Positions 7,986 through 17,309 of a stretch of DNA of 64,000 nt are shown here, piece after piece. How positions within the stretch are numbered: position 1 is the first letter of the stretch; every line of letters starts with the position of its first letter. Made by a program: the position numbers and the translations under genes. Origin of the DNA: Palsa-504 sp963847965 (GTDB lineage Bacteria > Actinomycetota > Actinomycetes > Streptosporangiales > Streptosporangiaceae); NCBI GenBank assembly GCA_963847965.1, contig CAWKCG010000019.1, positions 62,001 to 126,000 on the forward strand, given 5' to 3'. The notes under the pieces are model-generated. The model made no database searches, was not told the DNA's origin, and saw nothing but the letters and a program-made list of their open reading frames with translations.

Positions 7986-8638
7986 GACGGGCTCCCGATG
8001 GTAAACGACGACATCACGTCGTTGATCTCAGCCTGGTCGTTGCTGTAGCAGGTCGTGGTGCAGTGCAGCACGAGGAGGTAGACCTCGGTCTGGTCGGCGT
8101 TGGTCAGGATGTCCTCGTCGAAGGTGTCGGTCGACCCGTCGATGTAGGTGTAGTCGAACGTCTCCCTGACCCCGTGCACACCATCGCGGCCGGGCGTGAG
8201 CACCTGGTCGCGGATCTGCTTGAAGTTGGTGAGCGGGAAGCCCTTGGCCACGTTCGTCCGTGCGGTGGAGGTGACCGGCAGGAAGAAGTCCCGCAGGGTG
8301 TCGTAGGAGAGCTCCTGGCTCGCGGTGGAGGTTAGCTGGCCGACCTCGGCGAACACGAACGGCTCGGAGGTGTCGAAGGACAGGAAGTCGTTGGCCGTGG
8401 GGTGAGATCCGGCCTGGTACGCGACGGACCACGCGCCCCCAGAGCTCCCGGTCGCCGCCTCCAGGGCTTGGTCGAGCGAGGACGCGCTGATCTTGTGCCA
8501 GCCGTAGGGAACCTTGAAGTAGGTGTTCGAGCTGGAATTCGCGATGTACGTGTACTGAGGCGCGCCGCATCCGGCGACGGTGACCCCGAGGAGAAGCGCG
8601 CATCCCCCGACGAGGCCCTTTACGACGCGGTGGGCCAT
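7982..8638 (-). CDS. Secreted lipoprotein
   Basis: A lipoprotein with a basic start, a hydrophobic stretch (LVGGCALLLGVTV) and a lipobox ending AGC about 25 residues in, so it should be lipidated on Cys and anchored outside the membrane. The mature part has a YGWHKIS motif and a two-Cys CTTTC segment near the end. No enzymatic motif is visible. The start could be ATG 8638 or TTG 8647; the latter has GGAGG (8657-8661) at better spacing. The stop overlaps the FtsH-like gene start by ATGA, which suggests that the lipoprotein is a partner, adaptor or substrate of the protease. Confidence 0.75.
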   Translation of the reverse strand: MAHRVVKGLVGGCALLLGVTVAGCGAPQYTYIANSSSNTYFKVPYGWHKISASSLDQALEAATGSSGGAWSVAYQAGSHPTANDFLSFDTSEPFVFAEVGQLTSTASQELSYDTLRDFFLPVTSTARTNVAKGFPLTNFKQIRDQVLTPGRDGVHGVRETFDYTYIDGSTDTFDEDILTNADQTEVYLLVLHCTTTCYSNDQAEINDVMSSFTIGSPS

Positions 8639-8876
8639 GCTTGCCAAGAGGTGCGACCTCCACGTAAGGACTACGTGTGTCAATTATGACGCCTCAACCC
8701 GCAATGGTACAGGTCCCCCCGGTGGGCTAATGCCTTTGAAGGCCTGGCTGGTAGCGGTGAGTTTGATAATTCTCACTCTGCGTATTGACCATCCCGTTAC
8801 TGCGAGGGTAGCGCACGGCCTCCAGCCGGAGAAGACCCCGGGCGGGCGGTGGCCCCGTCTCGGCAGGTCCGCGCGC

Positions 8877-8882
8877 TAGGGT
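8877..8882 (+). promoter_or_regulatory. -10 element of a leaderless promoter for the ynfA-like gene
   Basis: TAGGGT (TANNNT pattern) lies 6 bases before ATG 8889, which puts transcription initiation at or next to the A of the start codon. No Shine-Dalgarno sequence precedes the gene. This favours ATG 8889 over GTG 8886. Confidence 0.4.
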
Positions 8883-8888
8883 CGGGTG

Positions 8889-9221
8889 ATGGACGTCCTG
8901 CGCAGCATCGGGTTGTTCGTCGCCGCCGGGCTGGCCGAGATCGGCGGCGGCTACCTGGTCTGGCGGTGGCTGCGCGAGGGAGCGCCCTGGCCCGTCGGCC
9001 TGGCCGGGGCGATCATCCTGGTCGCGTACGGCGTGATCCCGACGTTCCAGGCCAGCGGCGACTTCGGCCGGGTGTACGCCGCTTACGGCGGCGTCTTCGT
9101 GATCATGAGCCTGCTCTGGGGCTGGGGTATCGACGGGCACCGGCCGGACCTCTACGACTGGCTCGGCGCGGTCATCGTCGGCGTCGGCGTCGGGGTGATC
9201 TTCTTCGGCCCGCGGCACTGA
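8889..9221 (+). CDS. ynfA: YnfA/UPF0060 family membrane protein
   Basis: A small four-helix membrane protein of about 110 aa. The conserved AGLAEIGGGYLVW start, the GVIPTFQ loop, the FGRVYAAYGGVFV helix and the final GAVIVGVGVGVIFFGPR helix identify the UPF0060/YnfA family, which is structurally related to small multidrug resistance transporters. The transported substrate is not established. The gene is monocistronic, divergent from the lipoprotein gene, and has no visible ribosome site. Confidence 0.88.
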   Translation: MDVLRSIGLFVAAGLAEIGGGYLVWRWLREGAPWPVGLAGAIILVAYGVIPTFQASGDFGRVYAAYGGVFVIMSLLWGWGIDGHRPDLYDWLGAVIVGVGVGVIFFGPRH

Positions 9222-9349
9222 GGAGCGGGACTCCGTTCCCGATACGGAAAAGCAACGGCCAGTAACTCACAGTAGACTGCCGGGCTGGCGCTGGCGTGGC
9301 AGGCTGGTGCGGCAAGCCGGACCGCTTTGACGACCCGTGGGGGGATGGA

Positions 9350-12300
9350 ATGGCTTCGGCCTTCCCGAATTCGCTCGAATCCGACCGGGTTTTCCTTCGC
9401 TACCGGGGTGCGGGCGACGCACGCGATGGATTCGGCGCGGGCTCCGGCCTGCCGTCCGCCGCCCCGGTGCGCTCCGCGCGGCCCGGCCGGTCCGGGCGGC
9501 GCAGGCAGTGGGGATCTGACCGGCGCACTCGGGCCCTGCCGGAGGTACCGCCGCCGGTAAGCGAACGCCGCATCGCCTCAGCACGGCTGGCCATCATCAT
9601 CACGGTGGCGGCGTGGGCCGGCTACGTGATCACCTGGTTCTTCCAGGACTTCTTTCACCCGGGAGACGAGACCGCGATCGACCGGGCGGAAGCGATCCTC
9701 TACCTCCTCATCGTCACCTTGCTGACCGTCTCGGCCCTGGCTTACCTGCTCAGCCGGCTCGGATACTTCTACCGGACCCGGACTCACCACCGGCCGAGCC
9801 GCGCCATCCTGGACCAGTTCTATGACGCTACGACGCCGACGCTGACCACGATCATCCCGTCGTATCAGGAGGACGCGCGCGTCATCCGCAATACCATGCT
9901 CTCGGCCGCCCTGCAGGAGTACCCGGACAAGCGGGTGGTCCTGCTGATCGATGACCCGTACGCGCCGAAGACGGCCAGGGCCCGCGGGCAGCTGGCGGCC
10001 GCCAGGGCGCTGCCGGGCGAGATCACGGAGTTGCTGGCCGGGCCTGCGGGCCGGTTCGCCCGCGCGCTTGACCAGTTCGAGGCGTCGTGCCACCGGGAGG
10101 AGCCGCCGGGGTCCGGCTCGATGATCGTCCTGGCCGGCCACTACGAGGACGCGGCGGTCTGGCTGGACCAGCTGGCCGCGGACCAGGAGATCATCGACCA
10201 CACGGACGCGTTCCTCGCCGGCGAGGTGATCGCGCGGCTCGCCGGATCGTTCCATGCCATTGCCTCGGCGCTGCTGGCCTCGAGTGACGAGGGCGTGGTC
10301 CTCGAGCAGCAGATGTTCCGCCGGCTGTACCGGCGCCTGGTCTGGACGTTCCGCGCCGACCTGACGAGCTTCGAGCGCAAACGCTACGTGTCGCTGTCCC
10401 ATGAGCTCAACAAGGCCATGAACCTGAACAGCTACATCGGCCTGATGGGCGGCTGCTACCGCGAGGTCCAGACCGTCGCCGGGACCGCGCTGGTCCGGTC
10501 CCAGCCGAATAGCCAGCACCTGAGCATCCCGGACTCCGACTACCTCGTGACGCTCGACGCGGACAGCGTGCTGCTGCCCGAATACTGCCTGCGGCTGGTG
10601 CACCTGCTCGAGCAGAGCGAATACCGCGACATGGCCATCGCCCAGACGCCGTACAGCGCGTTCCCGGGTTCCTCCACCCGCCTGGAGCGCATCGCCGGCG
10701 CGACCACGGACCTCCAGCACATCGTCCACCAGGGCCTTACCTACTACGACGCGACGTTCTGGGTCGGCGCGAACGCGGTGATCCGCAAGCGCGCCCTCGA
10801 CGACATCGTCGAGACGTCATACATCGGCGACTGGGAGATCCGGCACTACATCAGGGACCGCACCGTCATCGAGGACACCGAGTCCACCATTGACCTCGGC
10901 GTACACGGCTGGCGGCTGTACAACTGCCCGGAGCGGATGAGCTACAGCGCCACCCCTCCCGACTACGGGTCCCTGTGTATCCAGCGGCGGCGCTGGGCCA
11001 ACGGCGGCCTGCTGATCCTGCCCAAGTTGCGCGGCCTGTCCCGGGCCAGGCGGGCGCGGGGACAGCGGATCCGGTTCGGGGAACTCTTCCTGCGCTGGAA
11101 CTACATGGCCTCGGTCTGCTGGAGCGCGGTGAGCCTGCTGGTCCTGCTGGCCTTCCCGTTCAGCGCCACGCTGATCAGCCCGCTGCTCGGCTTCGTGGCG
11201 CTGCCCTACTTCCTGGCCATGGCCAGCGACTTGCGTTACTGCGGGTACAAGCGTCTCGACGCGCTGCGCATCTACGGGTTCAACCTGATCCTGCTGCCGG
11301 TCAACCTGTCCGGCACGCTGTCGTCGATCGTGCAGGGCATCACCGCGTCGAAGGCGCCGTTCGCGCGGACTCCCAAGGTCCGTAACCGCACGGTCGTCCC
11401 GCCGTTCTTCGTCGTGGCCCCCTACGTGCTGATCCTGCTGGCCGGGTTCACCTTCTACTTCGCCTACCGGCATCACCGGATCGAGAACATGGCCTACGCA
11501 GCGCTCAACGTCGCGCTGGCCTGCTACGCCGCCAAGGCCTTCATCGGGCTGGGCAATTCCGTCGTGGATGCCTGGATCCACGCCACCTCGCTGCTGTACA
11601 AGCCGGTCCGGCGGCGTCGGCGGCTGTTCCGCAAGTCCAGGGCCGATCAGCAGGTTCCGCCGCCCACCGACTGGCGTTCCGTGCTCGAGGTGGGCTTCAC
11701 CGAGCCTGCGCCGCCGCCGGCCGGGCCCAAGACGCCTGCCGGGGGTGCTCCCGCGGCCCCGGCGGCCCCGGCGCCTGCCCTGGCGCCATCAGACGAGCCG
11801 CGGCGCAGGCTCTCGCTGCTGCGGGTGCTAGCGGCCCTTCTCCTGCTGGCCGGGGTGGGCTGCGGCGGGTTCGTCGGGGTGAAGGCGCGGCTGGCCAGCG
11901 TCCCGGTCGTGCACCAGACCTGGTTCGCGCCGTACGTCGACGTGACACTCACCCCGACGTACCAGTTCCAGAGCTCAACGGCGGACACCGCCCGGCAGAC
12001 GGTCCTCGGATTCGTCGTCGCGGCCTCGGCCTCGCGCTGCACGCCGAGCTGGGGCGCCGCCTACACGCTGCCCCAGGCGGACCAGTCGCTCGCCCTCGGC
12101 TCGCGCATTCTGCAGCTGAAGCAGGACGGGGAGCAGCCCATCGTGTCGTTCGGCGGCCAGGCCAACACCAGCCTCGACGTAGCCTGCGGCAGCGTGCCGG
12201 GCCTGGTCGCCGCCTACCAGTCGGTGATCGACGCCTACCAGCTCACCACCATCGACCTGGACATCGAGGGAACCGCCCTGGACAGCTTCCCGGCCGAGCA

Positions 12301-13345
12301 GCGCCGCGCGCTGGCGATCGCCGACCTGGAAAAGGCGGCCCGCGTGGCGCACCGTCAGCTGGGCGTATGGCTGACCCTCCCGGTGGAGCCGTCCGGCCTG
12401 CAGGGCAACGCCCTGTCCGTGATCGCCGCGATGCTGCGTGACGGCGTCTCTATCACCGGGATCAACGTCATGACCATGGATTTCACCCAGCCGCCTGCGG
12501 CCGGGAGCAGCATGCTGCCATCGGTGGAAGACGCCCTGAACGCGACCCACGCGCAGCTGGCCGGGCTGTTCCCCCGCTACGGCATCCGGCTGCGCTCCGC
12601 GCAGATCTGGCAGCGGCTCGGCGCCACGGTCATGATCGGGCAGAACAACATCCAGGGCGAGAACTTCACCACGGCGGACGCCCGGGGCCTGAGCGGGTTC
12701 GCCGCGGCGAATCATCTCGGCCGGATCTCGATGTGGTCGCTCAACCGGGACAGCCAGTGCGGCTCTTCATTCGCCGAGACCGGGTTGCTCTCCACCACGT
12801 GCAGCGGGACCGCCCAGTCCGGCATGGAGTTCTCCCAGATCTTCGGGCAGCTGCAGGGGGTCACCTCGGTGACGTCCTCGGCGGGTAACGTCCAGCCCGC
12901 GGTGGCCAACACCAACCCGGCGGACGCGCCCTACCCCCAGTGGTCCGCCGCCGGCCAGTACCCGCTCGGCTACAAGGTCGTGGAGGACGGCCAGATCTAC
13001 CAGGCGAAGTGGTACAACACCGAGGATGACCCGCAGGCGCAGGTCCAGTACTCCTGGGAGACGCCCTGGGAACTGATCGGCCCGGTGCTCCCGGGCGATC
13101 ACGCGCCCAAGATCGGCAAGCTGCGGCGCGGGACGTACCCGGCCTGGTCGATCAGCGTCCAGTACCAGGCCGGCGACCTCGTGCTCTACCAGGGCCTGCC
13201 GTACCTGGCCAAATGGGACAACGAGGGGGTCTCCCCGCAGGCCGGGGTGAGCGATCCGGGCGGATCGCCCTGGCAGGCGCTCTACAAGATCCCGGGCGAG
13301 CCCGCTGTTCCCGAGCCGGACACCACGGCCGGCCTCGCGCCGTAG
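9350..13345 (+). CDS. Membrane GT2 polysaccharide synthase fused to GH18 and two chitin-binding modules
   Basis: A 1331-aa multidomain protein. The N-terminal 75 residues are basic/Pro-rich and two helices follow (about 80-98 and 113-135). The GT2 domain starts near 165 (TTIIPSYQED) with catalytic DADS near 401 and the IQRRRWANGG (QxxRW) motif near 543. More membrane helices span about 585-720. After a Pro/Ala linker (about 780-817) comes another helix (about 823-845), then an extracytoplasmic GH18-like domain with TIDLDIEG near 967-974, where the final Glu matches the GH18 acid. Two ChtBD3/CBM5-12-like repeats follow (about 1195-1246 and 1262-1314: YPLGYKVVEDGQIYQAKW and YQAGDLVLYQGLPYLAKW). 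Substrates are inferred: an amino-sugar polymer such as chitin or poly-GlcNAc. Start ATG 9350 has GGGGGGATGGA before it; GTG 9296 is an alternative. Confidence 0.88.
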   Translation: MASAFPNSLESDRVFLRYRGAGDARDGFGAGSGLPSAAPVRSARPGRSGRRRQWGSDRRTRALPEVPPPVSERRIASARLAIIITVAAWAGYVITWFFQDFFHPGDETAIDRAEAILYLLIVTLLTVSALAYLLSRLGYFYRTRTHHRPSRAILDQFYDATTPTLTTIIPSYQEDARVIRNTMLSAALQEYPDKRVVLLIDDPYAPKTARARGQLAAARALPGEITELLAGPAGRFARALDQFEASCHREEPPGSGSMIVLAGHYEDAAVWLDQLAADQEIIDHTDAFLAGEVIARLAGSFHAIASALLASSDEGVVLEQQMFRRLYRRLVWTFRADLTSFERKRYVSLSHELNKAMNLNSYIGLMGGCYREVQTVAGTALVRSQPNSQHLSIPDSDYLVTLDADSVLLPEYCLRLVHLLEQSEYRDMAIAQTPYSAFPGSSTRLERIAGATTDLQHIVHQGLTYYDATFWVGANAVIRKRALDDIVETSYIGDWEIRHYIRDRTVIEDTESTIDLGVHGWRLYNCPERMSYSATPPDYGSLCIQRRRWANGGLLILPKLRGLSRARRARGQRIRFGELFLRWNYMASVCWSAVSLLVLLAFPFSATLISPLLGFVALPYFLAMASDLRYCGYKRLDALRIYGFNLILLPVNLSGTLSSIVQGITASKAPFARTPKVRNRTVVPPFFVVAPYVLILLAGFTFYFAYRHHRIENMAYAALNVALACYAAKAFIGLGNSVVDAWIHATSLLYKPVRRRRRLFRKSRADQQVPPPTDWRSVLEVGFTEPAPPPAGPKTPAGGAPAAPAAPAPALAPSDEPRRRLSLLRVLAALLLLAGVGCGGFVGVKARLASVPVVHQTWFAPYVDVTLTPTYQFQSSTADTARQTVLGFVVAASASRCTPSWGAAYTLPQADQSLALGSRILQLKQDGEQPIVSFGGQANTSLDVACGSVPGLVAAYQSVIDAYQLTTIDLDIEGTALDSFPAEQRRALAIADLEKAARVAHRQLGVWLTLPVEPSGLQGNALSVIAAMLRDGVSITGINVMTMDFTQPPAAGSSMLPSVEDALNATHAQLAGLFPRYGIRLRSAQIWQRLGATVMIGQNNIQGENFTTADARGLSGFAAANHLGRISMWSLNRDSQCGSSFAETGLLSTTCSGTAQSGMEFSQIFGQLQGVTSVTSSAGNVQPAVANTNPADAPYPQWSAAGQYPLGYKVVEDGQIYQAKWYNTEDDPQAQVQYSWETPWELIGPVLPGDHAPKIGKLRRGTYPAWSISVQYQAGDLVLYQGLPYLAKWDNEGVSPQAGVSDPGGSPWQALYKIPGEPAVPEPDTTAGLAP

Positions 13346-13407
13346 GGACCGCCCGTTTCTTCCACCCTCCCACCGCGCCGGCATTGGCGCTGGTCGACAC
13401 TAGACCG

Positions 13408-14898
13408 ATGACGACCAGAGTTCCCGACCCGCCGCTGCCCCTGACGCCGGCGGCCGATCCCCGTGACCCGCTCGGGCTGGCGGCTGACGCTCCTCTGCTG
13501 GCCGCCTGGCTGAACTGGATGGGGCTAGCCGAGGCCGGCCGGCTGACCCCGATGACCACACCGGGACATAAACAGCGCCAGGACCTGGCCGGCGCCGTGG
13601 TGGCGGGCGACGCTCCGCTGTATGGCGGGCTGGACACGATCAAGCACGCCGATCACCTGCTCGCCGACGCGCAGGCCCGCGCGGCCGCGCTGTGGGGCGC
13701 CGATTGGTGCCGCTTCTCCGTGGCCGGGTCGACCCACGGGAACCAGGCGTTCTGCCTGGCCATCGGGCAGCCGGGCCAGGAGGTGATCATCACCCGCACG
13801 CTGCACCGGTCGCTGCTGCTCGGCCTGGTCATAGCGGGCCTGATGCCGGTGTGGGTCCGGCCGGAAATCGACGCGGCCTCGGGCCTGCCCGCCGCCGTCG
13901 CAGTGCAGACCGTGCGGGACGCGCTGGCCGCGCACCCCGCGGCCTGCGGCGTGATCCTGGGTGACCCTTCGTACGTCGGCACCACCGGTGATCTGGCGGG
14001 TCACGCCCGGGCCGCGCACGAGGCGGGCGTTCCGCTCATCGTCGACGCGGCCTGGGCCGCCTATCTCGGCTTCCACCCCGACCTGCCGCCGCACGCGATC
14101 GCGGCGGGCGCCGACGCGATGGTGACCAGCGCGCACAAGACGCTGCCCGCCTACACCCAGGGGGCGCTGCTGCTGGCCAGGACCGAACGCCTGGACGTCG
14201 CCCGGCTCAACCGGGCGTTCGAGGCCACCCACACGACCAGCCCGGCCGGCTCCATCGTGGCGAGCATCGACGGCGCGCGTGCGCTGCTGGCCAGGGACGG
14301 GCCGCCGCTGTGCGCCCGGCTGCTGAGCGGCGTGGCGGCGGTCCGGCGGCGGCTGCGCGAGGTGCCGGGCGCGGACGTACTCGACGGTCCCGGCGTGGAC
14401 CCGGCCAAGCTCGTGGTGCTGCTGGCCGGGACCGGGGCTCACGGCGGCCTGGTCGAGGCCGACCTGATCGCGGCCGGCATGCCGGTCGAGATGGGCGACC
14501 GGGACACGGTCATCCCCATCGCCACGATCGCCGACGACGAGGAGCGGCTCGCCGCCTTCACCGAGGTGCTGATCGCCTCGATCGAGCGGCACCGCGGCCG
14601 GCCACGCCACCCCGCGGCCGCGGCCGCGTGGACGGTGCTGCCGCAGACGATCATGTCGCCGCGGGAGGCGTTCTTCGCCCGCAACGAGACCGTCACCGCG
14701 GACGCCGCCATCGGCCGGGTCAGCGCCGAACTCGTCGCGCCCTACCCGCCCGGCGTGCCGGTGCTCGCCCCGGGCGAGCTCATCACCTCCGACGCGGTGG
14801 AGGCGCTGCGCGAGGTGACGGCCGACGGCGGCCGGATCGCCTACGCGGCCGACCCCTCCCTGGCCACCTTCCAGGTGGTTGAGGCCGGCGCGTACTAG
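13408..14898 (+). CDS. Orn/Lys/Arg decarboxylase family PLP enzyme
   Basis: A 496-aa fold-type I PLP enzyme of the SpeA/LdcC-like group. The N-terminal MTTPGHKQ signature, the middle SVAGSTHGNQA, then VDAAWAAYLGFH and the PLP-lysine motif TSAHKTLPAYTQGA are all typical of the Orn_Lys_Arg_dec major domain. The final part (PYPPGVPVLAPGE) matches the family C-terminus. It would decarboxylate a basic amino acid to a diamine or agmatine; which one cannot be read from the sequence. It is shorter than the E. coli inducible enzymes because it lacks the receiver-like wing domain. Start ATG 13408 is 63 bases after the giant synthase gene. Confidence 0.87.
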   Translation: MTTRVPDPPLPLTPAADPRDPLGLAADAPLLAAWLNWMGLAEAGRLTPMTTPGHKQRQDLAGAVVAGDAPLYGGLDTIKHADHLLADAQARAAALWGADWCRFSVAGSTHGNQAFCLAIGQPGQEVIITRTLHRSLLLGLVIAGLMPVWVRPEIDAASGLPAAVAVQTVRDALAAHPAACGVILGDPSYVGTTGDLAGHARAAHEAGVPLIVDAAWAAYLGFHPDLPPHAIAAGADAMVTSAHKTLPAYTQGALLLARTERLDVARLNRAFEATHTTSPAGSIVASIDGARALLARDGPPLCARLLSGVAAVRRRLREVPGADVLDGPGVDPAKLVVLLAGTGAHGGLVEADLIAAGMPVEMGDRDTVIPIATIADDEERLAAFTEVLIASIERHRGRPRHPAAAAAWTVLPQTIMSPREAFFARNETVTADAAIGRVSAELVAPYPPGVPVLAPGELITSDAVEALREVTADGGRIAYAADPSLATFQVVEAGAY

Positions 14899-14939
14899 GG
14901 TGGGGAATTGATGATGATCTGACCGGATGAGGAGGCCCG

Positions 14940-15380
14940 ATGCCAACCCGCACCGCACGTACCGCCTGGACTGGGACTCTGGAACAGGGCAAGGGCCTGG
15001 TCGAGCTGACGAGTTCCAAGATCGGCACCTATGAAGTGTCGTTCCCCAGGCGGGCCGCCGAGGAGGCCGGCGGGTACACCAGCCCGGAGGAACTCATCGC
15101 GGCGGCTCACTCCGCCTGCTACGCGATGCAGTTGTCCGCGCTGATCGGCATGGCGGGCGGCACGCCGCAGGCGCTCGATGTGCAGGCCGACGTATCGCTC
15201 GGGCCCGACCCCGCGGGCGGATTCCGCCTGACCGGCATCAAGCTCACCGTGCGCGGCGAGGTCGACGGCCTGGACGACGCCCAGTTCGCCAAGGCGGCCC
15301 AGGACGCAAAGGCCGGCTGCCCGGTCAGCAAGGCGCTCACCGGGGTGGACATCACCCTCGACGCCGCGCTCGAGCACTGA
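14940..15380 (+). CDS. OsmC-family peroxiredoxin
   Basis: A 146-aa thiol peroxidase of the OsmC/Ohr superfamily, cytoplasmic, reducing organic hydroperoxides. The two expected cysteines are present: Cys60 in AAHSACYAMQLS and Cys126 or so in DAKAGCPVSKAL. The start and end motifs (WTGTLEQGKG, GVDITLDAALE) match the OsmC subgroup more than Ohr. GGAGG at 14930-14934 supports ATG 14940. It lies 41 bases after the decarboxylase gene on the same strand and may be co-transcribed. Confidence 0.92.
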   Translation: MPTRTARTAWTGTLEQGKGLVELTSSKIGTYEVSFPRRAAEEAGGYTSPEELIAAAHSACYAMQLSALIGMAGGTPQALDVQADVSLGPDPAGGFRLTGIKLTVRGEVDGLDDAQFAKAAQDAKAGCPVSKALTGVDITLDAALEH

Positions 15381-15387
15381 CCGCCAG

Positions 15388-16410
15388 TCACGCCGCGCGC
15401 GGGCCTGCCCACTCGAGGTGCCCGAGCGAGTAGGCCGAGGTGCGGAAGGAGGTCTCCAGCACGGCCTGCCTGCGCCGCAGGTCCATGATGTTGATCCCCA
15501 TGGCGGCCAGGTCCGCGGGATCCGGTGTCAGCACGGTCACGCGCTTTCCCTGCGCCGACAGTCGCCTCGCCTGGCGTAGGACGGCCAGGGTGATCATCTG
15601 CCGGAGGTGGCGCTCCATGCGCAGGTGCGGCAGGAGCGGGTGGTCGACCTCGGTGCTCCCCAGCGGCACGAGGACGTAGATCTCCTGCAGGTCAGTGCCG
15701 CTCAGGACGCTCAGCGACGTGGCCGAACGCACGCCGCCGTCGACGTAGCGGCGGCCGGCGATGACCTGCGGCTCATACCAGCCGGGAATGGAGCAGGAGG
15801 CCACCACGGCATCGGTCAGCGGTGCAGCCGGGGCGCCCGGCCGCCCGAAGATCACCTGTTCCCCCGTGTCATAGTCCACGGCCGCGATCCACGTATCGCG
15901 ATCTAGCCAGGCCGGCGCTGGCTCGCCTGCGTGGGCGCGCTGATGATGACGCAGGTGCAGGGCATCGACCAGGGACCGCAGCGCGGCGTGCTGGCCTCGG
16001 CCGCGCGGCAGCCAGGCGCTTGCGCCGACCCACATGGGTACCCGGTGCAGCAGCGCCGCCCACGCCAGCGGCACCGAGCCGATCCGCAGGTGCGGCAGCG
16101 GTGGCAGCGGTCCCTCCTGCGCGGCCAGCGCGGCCGACTCGCCGAGCGTCCCCGTCACCTCACCGCGCTGCCAGGCCACCATCTCCTCCAGCGAGGAGCC
16201 GCAGCGCAAGGCGGCGGCCAGCACGCTGCCCGCGCTCGTCCCGACGATGACCTCGGCGTCGCCGAGGGCCATGGGCAGGCGGTCCTGCAGGCAGGCCAGC
16301 GCGCCTGTCATCCAGGCCGCGCCGAGTACGCCACCCGCCCCGAGGACCAGGCCGATTCGGGGGCTGAGCTGGTGCCGCCCCCGATCCTGGCCGAATACGA
16401 CGGCCGCCAC
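15388..16410 (-). CDS. Patatin-like phospholipase
   Basis: A Ser-Asp lipid acyl hydrolase. The oxyanion loop LGAGGVLGAAW is near residue 25, the nucleophile elbow is GTSAG near residue 60, and the Asp is in YVDGGVRSATS near 225. Length (about 340 aa) and order match the RssA/patatin family. The substrate lipid is unknown and no export signal is visible. GTG 16410 is chosen because GGAGG (16416-16420, minus strand) gives 5-base spacing; GTG 16416 would overlap that site. It lies convergent to the OsmC gene. Confidence 0.86.
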   Translation of the reverse strand: MAAVVFGQDRGRHQLSPRIGLVLGAGGVLGAAWMTGALACLQDRLPMALGDAEVIVGTSAGSVLAAALRCGSSLEEMVAWQRGEVTGTLGESAALAAQEGPLPPLPHLRIGSVPLAWAALLHRVPMWVGASAWLPRGRGQHAALRSLVDALHLRHHQRAHAGEPAPAWLDRDTWIAAVDYDTGEQVIFGRPGAPAAPLTDAVVASCSIPGWYEPQVIAGRRYVDGGVRSATSLSVLSGTDLQEIYVLVPLGSTEVDHPLLPHLRMERHLRQMITLAVLRQARRLSAQGKRVTVLTPDPADLAAMGINIMDLRRRQAVLETSFRTSAYSLGHLEWAGPRAA

Positions 16411-16528
16411 GACCACCTCCGCAACCCGCCACTGACGTAACTGTAGATCCCGCAGGCGTCCCCGGGGGCGCGGACCCGCTCCGGGCTATCACGGTCTCGG
16501 ATACGGCGCGGCGGGTAGACAATGAAGT

Positions 16529-17296
16529 ATGACTAGCCAACCTGGCTCCGGCCCTCCCACCGCCGCGACGGCTCCGCTCGGCGGCAAGGGCCGCCGGGCC
16601 GCCGAGATCAATGTGGACGAGGCCAGGAAGGCGTTCTTCCTCATGGTCGGGTTCATCGCGCTGATCTGGGCTCTCCAGGTCGCGAACTGGGCCGATCACT
16701 ATCACCTCGACGCCAGCTACGGGATCCTGCCGCGCAGCCTCGGGCACCTGGCCGACATCTTCACCGCTCCGTTCCTGCACTTCTCCTGGGATCACATCGA
16801 AGGCAATTCCGGGCCGCTGTTCGTGTTCGGCCTGCTCGCCGCCTACCGCGGCGTCGTCAAGTTCCTCGGCGTGACGCTGATCGTCGCGATCACGAGCGGC
16901 ATGGCGGTCTGGCTGTTCCAGGGGAACAACGAGCTGACGGTGGGCGCGAGCGGCCTCATCTTCGGCTATTTCGGCTACGTCCTGGCTCGCGGGATCATCG
17001 ACAGGAACCTCATCGACGCGCTCGCCGCCGTGGTCATGGCCCTGTCGTACGCCTACATCCTCACCGTGGCGATACCAGGTACTCCCGGCGTGAGCTGGGT
17101 AGGTCACCTGGGCGGGCTGGTCGGCGGGCTGGCCTGCGGCTGGATCTTCCGCGCCCGGCGCAGCCTGCCGAAGTCCAGCCGGCCAAAGCAGTCCGACAGC
17201 ATAGGCCGCGGGTCTGGCGATACCTCGGTGGTGCCGGTCGGCCCGGGTCACCCGCGCGCCGACCTGTACAAGGAACTAGGTGATGCAGGCCTGTAG
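16529..17296 (+). CDS. Rhomboid-family intramembrane serine protease
   Basis: A 255-aa polytopic protein. The HFSWDHIEGNSGPLFVFG segment carries the conserved HxxxN pattern, the catalytic serine is in VGASGLIFGYFG (GxSG) and the catalytic histidine is in WVGHLGGLVGGL. These place it among active-type rhomboids. An N-terminal cytoplasmic tail of about 35 residues and a polar C-terminal tail flank six predicted helices. The substrate is not inferable. No clear Shine-Dalgarno precedes ATG 16529. Confidence 0.9.
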   Translation: MTSQPGSGPPTAATAPLGGKGRRAAEINVDEARKAFFLMVGFIALIWALQVANWADHYHLDASYGILPRSLGHLADIFTAPFLHFSWDHIEGNSGPLFVFGLLAAYRGVVKFLGVTLIVAITSGMAVWLFQGNNELTVGASGLIFGYFGYVLARGIIDRNLIDALAAVVMALSYAYILTVAIPGTPGVSWVGHLGGLVGGLACGWIFRARRSLPKSSRPKQSDSIGRGSGDTSVVPVGPGHPRADLYKELGDAGL

Positions 17297-17309
17297 GCCG
17301 CTGCCGGTA

